This document shows positions 54,479 through 61,746 of a DNA stretch of 64,000 nucleotides, piece after piece. Location: NCBI RefSeq assembly GCF_035784015.1, contig NZ_JALKOW010000001.1; one strand, 5' to 3'. The stretch's first letter is position 1; each line of letters begins with the position of its first letter. A model generated the notes under the pieces. It did not search any database. It was not told the origin of the DNA and saw only the letters and a list, made by a program, of their open reading frames with translations. Source of the DNA: Comamonas sp009360615. Lineage in GTDB: Bacteria; Pseudomonadota; Gammaproteobacteria; Burkholderiales; Burkholderiaceae_C. A program made the position numbers and the translations under genes.

Positions 54479-55399
54479 ATGGAATCCTATGCACTGCTAC
54501 TGGGCTCCACGCTCAGCGCCGGCACGGTTCTGGCGCTGGCGGCCCTGGGCCTGCTGATCAATGAAAAATCGGGCATCGTCAATCTCGGCGCCGAAGGCAT
54601 GATGCTTTGCGCCGCCATTGCCGGTTTTGCCGCCACCGTGCACACCGGCAATACCTGGGTCGGCTTTGGTGCGGGCATGCTGGCCGGAGCCCTGCTAGCC
54701 GCCATCTTTGGCGGGCTGGTGATCTGGTTCAACACCAACCAGTATGCAACCGGTCTTGCACTGTCGCTGTTCGGCGCGGGCTTCTCGGCGTTTGTGGGTC
54801 TGGGCTATGTGCAGGCCAAGCTGCCCGAGCTGCCCAAGTACGCCATTCCCGGCCTGGCAGATCTGCCGGTCGTGGGGCCGGCCCTGTTCACGCTGCACCC
54901 GCTGGTCTACGGTGCCATCGTGCTGGCGGCCGTGATGGTCTGGTTCCTGTACCGCACGCGTGCGGGCCTGGTGTTGCGCTCGGTCGGCGAGTCGCCATCC
55001 TCGGCTCATGCCCTGGGCTACCCCGTGCGCCGCATACGCCTGATGGCCGTGGTGTTCGGCGGGGCCATGTGCGGCCTGGCGGGCGCCTTCATCTCCGTGG
55101 TCTACACGCCGCTGTGGGTGGAGAACATGGTGTCGGGTCGAGGCTGGATCGCGCTGGCGCTGACGACATTCGCGACCTGGCGGCCGGCCCGCGTCCTGCT
55201 GGGCGCCTATCTGTTTGGCGGGGTGACCATGCTGCAGTTCCATCTGCAGGCCACAGGGGTCCAGGTGCCCAGCCAGATTCTGTCCATGCTGCCGTATCTG
55301 GCCACCATCGTGGTGCTGGTGCTGATCTCGCGCAATCCGACCTGGATTCGAGCCAATATGCCGGCCTCCCTGGGAAAACCCTTCTACCCTGGAGCGTGA
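54479..55399 (+). CDS. ABC transporter permease 2 (NupC/YufQ-like)
   Basis: A 306-residue, roughly eight-helix protein. TVLALAALGLLINEKSGIVNLGAEGMMLCAA is the family NLGAEGMM element; YRTRAGLVLRSVGESPSSAHALGYPVRRIRLMAV is the coupling loop. It completes the membrane pair with permease 1. A BMP lipoprotein gene follows after 52 bases with its own ribosome site. Confidence 0.93.
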   Translation: MESYALLLGSTLSAGTVLALAALGLLINEKSGIVNLGAEGMMLCAAIAGFAATVHTGNTWVGFGAGMLAGALLAAIFGGLVIWFNTNQYATGLALSLFGAGFSAFVGLGYVQAKLPELPKYAIPGLADLPVVGPALFTLHPLVYGAIVLAAVMVWFLYRTRAGLVLRSVGESPSSAHALGYPVRRIRLMAVVFGGAMCGLAGAFISVVYTPLWVENMVSGRGWIALALTTFATWRPARVLLGAYLFGGVTMLQFHLQATGVQVPSQILSMLPYLATIVVLVLISRNPTWIRANMPASLGKPFYPGA

Positions 55400-55451
55400 T
55401 GCCCAAATGTGGTGCAATCCGCTTTTCAAAAATAACGAGAGGACAACTCCA

Positions 55452-56597
55452 ATGACGACTCTGGGCAAACGTGCGCTGATCAAGATGATCGGCCTGTCGG
55501 CTGTTTCCATGGCGGTGCTGACCGCTTGCGGCAAGAAGGAAGAGGCTCCTGCAGCGCCTGCCGCCGCACCTGCGGCAGCGCCTGCTGCCGACAAGCTCAA
55601 GATCGGCTTCATGTATGTGAGCCCCATCGGCGACGGTGGCTGGACCTATCAGCACGAGCTGGGTCGCAAGGCCATTCAGGAGAAGTTCGGTGACAAGATC
55701 GAGACCTCCATGGTCGAGAGCGTTCCCGAGTCTGCCGATGCCGAGCGCGTGATGCGCGACATGATCGGCCAGGGCAACAAGCTGATCTTCGCCACCAGCT
55801 TCGGCTACCAGGATTTCGTGCAAAAGGTTGCTGCCGATGCCAAGGATGTGAAGTTCGAGCATGCCACCGGCTACAAGACGGCCGACAACGCGGCCGTCTA
55901 CGACACCAAGACCTTTGAAGGCGCTTATCTGGCCGGTATCGTGGCGGGCGCCATGACCAAGACCAAGACCGTGGGCGTGGTGGCATCGGTGCCCATCCCC
56001 GAGGTGGTGCGCAATATCAACAGCTTCGTGCTGGGTGCCCAGAGCATCGATCCCTCCATCAAGGCCAAGGTGGTCTGGGTGAACGAGTGGTTCGCCCCTC
56101 CCAAGGAATCCGAAGCCGCCAACAGCCTGATCAACGGCGGTGTGGACGTGATGTACCAGAACACCAACTCTCCCGCAGTGCTGAAGACGGCCGAAGAGCG
56201 CGGTGCGCGTGCCTTCGGCAAGGACGGCGATATGAGCGGCTTCGCGCCCAAGGCCCATCTGGGCTCTGCCGTGATCGACTGGACTCCCTACTACAGCAAG
56301 GTGGTGGAAGACACGCTGGCCGGCAAGTGGCAGACCGGCAACTTCTGGTGGGGCGTGAAGGAAGGCGCCATCGATCTGAAGAAGATCGCCGACGACGTGC
56401 CCCAGGAAATCAAGGACAAGGTGGAGAAGGCCCGCGCCGGCCTGAAGGACGGCTCTTTCGCCGTCTGGACTGGCCCCATCAAGGACAACACCGGCAAGGA
56501 GTTGCTGGAAGCCGGCAAGGTGGCGGACGACGCCTGGCTGCGCAGCATCAACTTCTATGTGAACGGTATCGAGGGCAAGGTGCCCGGCGCCAAATAA
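55452..56597 (+). CDS. BMP-family nucleoside-binding lipoprotein, copy A
   Basis: A 381-residue receptor. Signal MTTLGKRALIKMIGLSAVS with lipobox VLTACG, then an Ala/Pro linker. The PnrA/BMP fold starts KIGFMYVSPIGDGGWTYQHELGRKAIQ and includes VARVM-type DAERVMRDMIGQGNKLIFATSFGY, GYKTADNAAVYDTKTFEGAYLAG and TNSPAVLKTAEERG. It delivers a purine nucleoside or base to the ABC complex. GAGAGGA precedes the ATG. It is closely related to the next receptor gene. A terminator lies at 56633-56657. Confidence 0.93.
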   Translation: MTTLGKRALIKMIGLSAVSMAVLTACGKKEEAPAAPAAAPAAAPAADKLKIGFMYVSPIGDGGWTYQHELGRKAIQEKFGDKIETSMVESVPESADAERVMRDMIGQGNKLIFATSFGYQDFVQKVAADAKDVKFEHATGYKTADNAAVYDTKTFEGAYLAGIVAGAMTKTKTVGVVASVPIPEVVRNINSFVLGAQSIDPSIKAKVVWVNEWFAPPKESEAANSLINGGVDVMYQNTNSPAVLKTAEERGARAFGKDGDMSGFAPKAHLGSAVIDWTPYYSKVVEDTLAGKWQTGNFWWGVKEGAIDLKKIADDVPQEIKDKVEKARAGLKDGSFAVWTGPIKDNTGKELLEAGKVADDAWLRSINFYVNGIEGKVPGAK

Positions 56598-56632
56598 GCG
56601 CTGTTTGCGGGACGCTTGACCAACGCCCGATC

Positions 56633-56657
56633 AAAGGCCCCTCGGGGCCTTTCTTTT
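56633..56657 (+). terminator. Terminator between the two BMP genes
   Basis: AAAGGCCCC and GGGGCCTTT pair around TC and are followed by CTTTTT. It should set copy A expression apart from copy B. Confidence 0.85.
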
Positions 56658-56791
56658 TGCGCTGTCGTTTTCAGGATACCGGGCTGCAATTTGGCGCGGT
56701 TTATGCATATATTGCCCAAGGTGTAACCGGCATCCCCGGTACTGCGCTGTTGCCGGTTTCAAACCTCACTCTTTGTTCCAAGGAAACTTTA

Positions 56792-57949
56792 ATGACTGAT
56801 TTGCACAAGCGTTCATTGATCAAGGTCGCCGCACTGACGGCTGTGGCCTCGGCCGCTCTCGTGGGCTGCGGCAAGAAGGAAGAAGCACCGGCGCCAGCTG
56901 CTGCCCCCGCTGCCGCTCCTGCCGCCGCAGCTCCGGAACCTCTGAAGATTGCTTTTGCTTATGTCGGCCCGGTGGGCGACGGTGGCTGGTCCTTTGCCCA
57001 TGACCAGGCCCGCAAGGCCCTGGAAAAAGAGTTTGGCGACAAGATCAAGACCAGCTACGTGGAGAGCGTGCCCGAAGGTGCCGATGCCGAGCGCGTGCTG
57101 CGCGACATGGCCTCCCAGGGCAACAAGCTGGTGTTCGGCACCACCTTCGGCTACATGGACGTGATCCAGAAGCTGGCCCCCGAGTTCGCCGACGTGAAGT
57201 GGGAACACGCCACCGGCTACAAGACCGCCGCCAATGTCAGCACCTATGACAGCCGCACATACGAAGGCGCCTATCTGGCCGGCATCATTGCCGGCGGCAT
57301 GACCAAGTCCAACACCCTGGGCGTGGTGGGTTCGGTGCCGATTCCCGAAGTCATCCGCAATATCAACAGCTTCACGCTGGGTGCCCAGTCCGTGAACCCC
57401 AAGATCAAGACCAAGGTGGTCTGGGTCAATGAGTGGTTCAGCCCGCCCAAGGAAACCGAGGCGGCAACCAGCCTGATCAATGGCGGTGCCGACATCCTGT
57501 TCCAGAATACCGATTCGCCGGCGGTGCTCAAGACGGCCGAGGAAAAAGGCAAGCGTGCCTTCGGCTGGGATTCGGACATGACGGCCTACGGTCCCAAGGC
57601 TCACCTGGGTTCCTCCATCATCAACTGGGCGCCTTACTACATCGACTCCACGCGCAGCGCACTGGACGGCAAGTGGAGCAGCCGCCAGACCTGGTGGGGC
57701 GTCAAGGAGGGCGTGATCGACATCGTGTCCCTGGCCGACGACATTCCCGCCGAGATCAAGGCAAAGGTTGACGACGTGAAAAAGGGGCTGAAGGAAGGTA
57801 CATTCACCATCTGGAAAGGCCCCATCACCGGCCAGGACGGCAAGGAGCTGATCGCTGCCGACAAGGTCGCCGATGACGGTTTCCTCAAAGGCATCAACTT
57901 CTACGTCAAGGGTGTGGAAGGCAAAGTGCCAGGCGGCGACGCCAAGTAA
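56792..57949 (+). CDS. BMP-family nucleoside-binding lipoprotein, copy B
   Basis: A 385-residue paralogue of copy A. Signal with lipobox ALVGCG, Ala/Pro linker, then KIAFAYVGPVGDGGWSFAHDQARKALE and GYKTAANVSTYDSRTYEGAYLAG, with the same later motifs (NTDSPAVLKTAEEKG). Aligned by eye most of the mature protein is identical or similar. ATG 56792 follows AAGGAAAC. It has its own upstream region of about 130 bases after the copy A terminator, so it can be separately regulated. A terminator follows at 58081-58107. Confidence 0.93.
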   Translation: MTDLHKRSLIKVAALTAVASAALVGCGKKEEAPAPAAAPAAAPAAAAPEPLKIAFAYVGPVGDGGWSFAHDQARKALEKEFGDKIKTSYVESVPEGADAERVLRDMASQGNKLVFGTTFGYMDVIQKLAPEFADVKWEHATGYKTAANVSTYDSRTYEGAYLAGIIAGGMTKSNTLGVVGSVPIPEVIRNINSFTLGAQSVNPKIKTKVVWVNEWFSPPKETEAATSLINGGADILFQNTDSPAVLKTAEEKGKRAFGWDSDMTAYGPKAHLGSSIINWAPYYIDSTRSALDGKWSSRQTWWGVKEGVIDIVSLADDIPAEIKAKVDDVKKGLKEGTFTIWKGPITGQDGKELIAADKVADDGFLKGINFYVKGVEGKVPGGDAK

Positions 57950-58080
57950 GCACTGCCGATCATGCATCGCGCCGCCCTGTCGCTCCGATTGCGGCTTGCG
58001 GCGCATGTCTTCAAGGCAGACCCCTGGTTTGCCGCGTAGTGTTGGCTGTTAACAGTCGTCCAGACACGACTTGCAGCGAC

Positions 58081-58107
58081 AGGGCCGCCGCAGGGCGGCC
58101 CTTTGTA
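58081..58107 (+). terminator. Terminator after BMP copy B
   Basis: AGGGCCGCC and GGCGGCCCT pair around GCAG and are followed by TTGTATTT. Confidence 0.8.
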
Positions 58108-58130
58108 TTTCGATAATGACGAGTATCCCC

Positions 58131-59105
58131 ATGACTGAACGTACCCTCTGGCATCCTGTTGCCCAATCCTCCGAGGTGGTGAGCGCGCCGTTTTCCGTGC
58201 GGCTGCTGGAACAGCCGCTGGTGCTGTGGCGCAATGCCGAGGGACTGGTTCAGTCCTTTGTGGACCGCTGCCCGCATCGCGGTGCACGCCTGTCCATGGG
58301 GCGCGTGGAAAACGGACACCTGGAATGCCCCTATCACGGCTGGCAATTTTCGTCGCAGGGGCAATGCGTGAAAGTGCCGGCCGTGCCTGACTTCACGCCC
58401 CCTGCATCGCAGCGCGTGCAGGCCTTCGAGGTGCAGGAAGCCTATGGCCTGATCTGGGTGCGACTCGAGCCTTCGGACAGTCAACTGCCCGTGTTCGCAG
58501 CGGACACGGATCTGCATCTGCGCAAGGTGAACTGCGGGCCTTACGATGTGGCAGCCAGTGCGCCGCGCATCATCGAGAACTTCCTCGACATGTCCCACTT
58601 CGGCTTTGTGCATGAAGGCTGGCTGGGCAGCCGTGACGCCACGGCCATTGCCGCCTACAAGGTGGAAGCGACCTCCACCGGCGTGCTGGCGACAGGCTGC
58701 AAGGCGGTTCAGCCCCAGTCCAATCTGCACTCCACCCAGTCGGCGGAGGTGGAGTACACCTACGAGGTGACTGCGGCCTACACGGCCGTTCTGACCAAGA
58801 TTCCCGAAGAGGGCACTTCCAGGCAAGGCTGGCGCGAGCAGATCGGTCTGTTCATCTGCCCCGTCACCCCCGAAACCAGCCGCGTCTGGTTCCGGCTGGC
58901 AGTCGCGGACTTCGAATCGACCGATGAGCAGTTGCAGACCTTCCAGCACACCATCTTTGTCCAGGACCAGCCGGTGCTGGAGTCCCAGCTGCCCAAGGCT
59001 CTGCCGCTGGATCCCCGTGCGGAAATGCATTCGGCGGCCGACCGCATGTCGTCGGCCTATCGCCGTTTCCTGAAGGCCCAGGCAATCGGCTTCGGAACCT
59101 GCTGA
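58131..59105 (+). CDS. Rieske non-heme iron oxygenase, NdmA/HpxD-like
   Basis: A 324-residue oxygenase. The Rieske centre is C47-P-H49-R-G and C66-P-Y-H69. The mononuclear iron motif is ENFLDMSHFGFVH with D153, H156 and H161. It shares pattern with the N-demethylase NdmA both here and at the C-terminus (QDQPVLESQLPKALPLD), and with the Klebsiella HpxD type that oxidises hypoxanthine. It lies between nucleobase transport and adenine deaminase genes, so a purine substrate is likely. It needs a reductase, which is not seen nearby. Start is 58131 or 58116. Confidence 0.85.
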   Translation: MTERTLWHPVAQSSEVVSAPFSVRLLEQPLVLWRNAEGLVQSFVDRCPHRGARLSMGRVENGHLECPYHGWQFSSQGQCVKVPAVPDFTPPASQRVQAFEVQEAYGLIWVRLEPSDSQLPVFAADTDLHLRKVNCGPYDVAASAPRIIENFLDMSHFGFVHEGWLGSRDATAIAAYKVEATSTGVLATGCKAVQPQSNLHSTQSAEVEYTYEVTAAYTAVLTKIPEEGTSRQGWREQIGLFICPVTPETSRVWFRLAVADFESTDEQLQTFQHTIFVQDQPVLESQLPKALPLDPRAEMHSAADRMSSAYRRFLKAQAIGFGTC

Positions 59106-59275
59106 GACCGGCCGGAGAGGTTTTGCCGCGTCGGCCTGCCTGTGGCTGAGCCACCGGCTTGGGGCGGCAAGGCCGAAGTCACCGACCTATGGGGTATGGG
59201 GCGGCCATATGGCTTGAGCCGTCCCGGTTTGATAGGCTGGATACTGAACGGCGCGCAGCGCCAAGGAGAATTGAG

Positions 59276-60322
59276 ATGAACACCGTGCCTGCCGTAGATG
59301 TTTCCCGTCTGCCGGAGCTGCTGCGCGCCATGCCCAAGGCCGAGCTGCACATGCATATCGAGGGCTCGCTGGAGCCTGAACTGATTTTTGCGCTGGCGCA
59401 GCGCAACCAGATATCTCTGGCCTATGACAGCGTGGAGGCGCTGCGCGCGGCCTATGCGTTCACCGATCTGCAGAGCTTTCTCGACATCTACTACGCGGGT
59501 GCCAGCGTGCTGCTGCACGAGCAGGATTTCTACGACATGGCGCGTGCCTACCTGGATCGCGCCGTGGCCGACAATGTGGTGCACACGGAAATCTTCTTTG
59601 ACCCGCAGACCCACACCGAGCGGGGTGTGCCGATGGAGACCGTCATCAACGGTCTCTACCGCGCCTGCCGCGACGCGCAGATCGAGCAGGGCATTTCCTC
59701 TTCGCTGATCCTGAGTTTTCTGCGCCATCTGAGCGAGGAAAGTGCCATGCAGACGCTGGAGGCCGCGCTGCCGCTGCGTGACCGATTTATCGGCGTGGGG
59801 CTGGACAGCAGCGAACTGGGCAATCCCCCCGAGAAGTTCGCCCGCGTGTTTGCACGTTGCAGGCAGCTGGGCCTGCGCCTGGTGGCCCACGCCGGGGAGG
59901 AGGGGCCGCCCGCCTACATCTGGGGCGCTCTGGATGCGTTGAACGTGGAGCGCATCGACCACGGGGTGCAGTCCGAGCAGGATGCGCTGCTGATGCAGAG
60001 ATTGGTCAAGGAGCAGATTCCGCTGACCGTGTGCCCGTTGTCGAATCTCAAGCTCTGCGTGGTCAAAGACCTCGCAGATCACAATCTGCCGCGTCTCCTG
60101 GCGGCAGGGCTCAAGGTCATGATCAACTCGGACGACCCGGCCTATTTCGGTGGCTATGTCAACGAGAACTACACCCAGCTATTTGCCGCCACGGGCATGG
60201 GCGCGCCCGAGGCCTACCAGCTGGCACGCAACAGCCTGGAAGCGAGCTTCGCGAGCGAGTCGCAGAAGCAGGAATGGATTGCGCGTCTCGACGAGGTGTT
60301 TCGGCAATATGCCACGGCCTGA
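59276..60322 (+). CDS. Adenine deaminase (adenosine deaminase superfamily)
   Basis: A 348-residue amidohydrolase: ELHMHIEGS (metal His25 and His27), HAGEEGPPAYIWGALD (metal His and catalytic Glu), ERIDHGV and NSDDPAYFGGY (metal Asp pair). DSSELGNPPEKFARVF and LSNLKLCVV are marks of the adenine (Aah1-type) branch, not adenosine deaminase, which lacks that EGPPAYIW pattern. It converts adenine to hypoxanthine and NH3, feeding the oxidation pathway. AAGGAGA precedes the ATG at 59276. A bidirectional terminator follows. Confidence 0.92.
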   Translation: MNTVPAVDVSRLPELLRAMPKAELHMHIEGSLEPELIFALAQRNQISLAYDSVEALRAAYAFTDLQSFLDIYYAGASVLLHEQDFYDMARAYLDRAVADNVVHTEIFFDPQTHTERGVPMETVINGLYRACRDAQIEQGISSSLILSFLRHLSEESAMQTLEAALPLRDRFIGVGLDSSELGNPPEKFARVFARCRQLGLRLVAHAGEEGPPAYIWGALDALNVERIDHGVQSEQDALLMQRLVKEQIPLTVCPLSNLKLCVVKDLADHNLPRLLAAGLKVMINSDDPAYFGGYVNENYTQLFAATGMGAPEAYQLARNSLEASFASESQKQEWIARLDEVFRQYATA

Positions 60323-60389
60323 CCCGCTGGATCCGCATCGGCGCGGCGGCGGTATTCACGAGCGCCGATAGCCAGGGCTGCGACGATTG

Positions 60390-60425
60390 AAAGCCCGGTT
60401 GAAGTGATTCAACCGGGCTTTCTTT
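60390..60425. terminator. Bidirectional terminator
   Basis: AAAGCCCGGTTGAA and TTCAACCGGGCTTT pair fully around GTGA, with TCTTT after it. It lies between the convergent adenine deaminase and LacI genes, and its right arm overlaps the LacI 3' end. Confidence 0.9.
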
Positions 60426-61440
60426 GCGTGGAGCGGCGCAGTGCCAGTGCCGGCAGAGGCCCGGTGGCCACGCGCCGGGTGGTGTCGCCACGCAGATGCT
60501 CGAACAGCAGATCGACCGCCTGCTGGGCGATGTTTTCCAGATGCAGGTCCAGTGCCGTCAGCGGTGGCTCGCAGCTGCGCGCACGCAGGCCGTCGTAACG
60601 CGTGGCCAGCATCAGGTCTTCGGGAATGCGCCGGCCTGCTTCCTGGGCGTAGCGGGCAGCGCCTACGGCAAAGGCATCGACCATGACCAGCAGCGCATCG
60701 AGCTCGGGGTGTTCGCTCAGCAGCTGGCGAGCCGCGGCATGGCCCGCGTCCTCGCCCTCGGCTTCGTCCATGCGCGCCACCACAGGGCGCATGCCGTGAC
60801 CGGCTGCCATGGCTGCATAGGCCTGCTCGGCCTGGCTGTAGGAGGTGCGCTCCGAGGCACCGACCACCAGCGCAATCTGCTTCGCTCCGGCGGCCAGCAT
60901 ATGCGTGAGCAGCATCTGCGTGGCCGGACCTGACAGCAGGTCGACATAGGGCACGTTGACATCGTCCCCACCCGGGCGCCCGATGGACACCACCGGTAGG
61001 CCCTGCTGCTGCAGCTGCGCGAGCTGGGGGTCGCCTGCCTGCGGCTCTATGACCAGTGCGCCGTCGATATCGAGCAGGTTCAGCGAAGTCTGGCCGGGCC
61101 GGTGAGGCGGAACCAGCGCCATGACCAGGCCGCGCTCGAGCGCCGATTGGGCCGCGACCGCTGCCACTTCCATGAAAAAGCCCAGTCGCGAAGGGCCGCC
61201 CGAGACCGTGAACGGCATGGACGACATCAGCGCAATCATGCTGGCACCGCCTGTGCGCAGGCGCTGCGCATGGCGATTGGGCCGGTAGCCGAGGTTGCGT
61301 GCAGCTTCTTCCACCTTCAGGCGTGTGGCTGGATCGACCTGTCCGCGGCCATTGAGCGCGTGCGAGACCGTGGTGCGCGAGACACCGGCCTGGCGGGCCA
61401 CGTCGGAGATGGTGATGCGTTGGCTGGGCGTGTCGGCCAT
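60409..61440 (-). CDS. LacI-family regulator
   Basis: A 343-residue protein. The DNA-binding domain is ITISDVARQAGVSRTTVSHALNGRGQVDPATRLKVEEAARNLGYRPN (residues 9-55), with hinge helix AQRLRTGG. The effector domain follows the periplasmic-binding fold (MIALMSSMPFT, DGALVIEPQAGDPQLAQLQQQGLPVVSIGRP and LMLATRYDGLRAR). Two CCAAATCGATTT sites at 61519 and 61586 in the divergent gap are its likely operators. It should repress the molybdopterin oxidase gene and itself; the inducer is unknown. Confidence 0.9.
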   Translation of the reverse strand: MADTPSQRITISDVARQAGVSRTTVSHALNGRGQVDPATRLKVEEAARNLGYRPNRHAQRLRTGGASMIALMSSMPFTVSGGPSRLGFFMEVAAVAAQSALERGLVMALVPPHRPGQTSLNLLDIDGALVIEPQAGDPQLAQLQQQGLPVVSIGRPGGDDVNVPYVDLLSGPATQMLLTHMLAAGAKQIALVVGASERTSYSQAEQAYAAMAAGHGMRPVVARMDEAEGEDAGHAAARQLLSEHPELDALLVMVDAFAVGAARYAQEAGRRIPEDLMLATRYDGLRARSCEPPLTALDLHLENIAQQAVDLLFEHLRGDTTRRVATGPLPALALRRSTQRKPG

Positions 61441-61501
61441 GGAATTCCTCGAGAGTGCGGGCGGTCATTGCAGAGCGCGCGGCAGGCATTGCAGAAGTTT
61501 T

Positions 61502-61509
61502 TGTATACT
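61502..61509. promoter_or_regulatory. Partial GntR-type core beside LacI operators
   Basis: TGTATACT shares seven of eight bases with the TGTATACA core of the purine sites. It lies 62 bases upstream of the LacI start. Confidence 0.35.
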
Positions 61510-61518
61510 TTACTTTGC

Positions 61519-61532
61519 CCAAATCGATTTGG
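61519..61532. promoter_or_regulatory. LacI operator 1
   Basis: CCAAATCGATTTGG is a perfect 14-base palindrome with the central CG step typical of LacI-family sites. It is about 79 bases upstream of the LacI start. Confidence 0.75.
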
Positions 61533-61585
61533 TTGTTTTGGCGTTGCATCAATTATTCATGAAGAAGATTGAAGCAATCCAGATA

Positions 61586-61599
61586 CCAAATCGATTTTC
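61586..61599. promoter_or_regulatory. LacI operator 2
   Basis: CCAAATCGATTTTC matches operator 1 in twelve of fourteen bases. Centre-to-centre distance is 67 bases, allowing looping by a tetrameric repressor. Confidence 0.7.
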
Positions 61600-61746
61600 T
61601 TTTTGAAAGCGATATCTCCATGCCGGCCGGCCGCAGTGCTGGCCGATGTGCAGATATCCGGGCGTTGCCCGGTTGTCCGGGCAGCGCTGCGAGTCAATTG
61701 CGACCGGAGGGCTGGCCTGCCGCCGCTTCGGTTTGCTCACTGGAGA

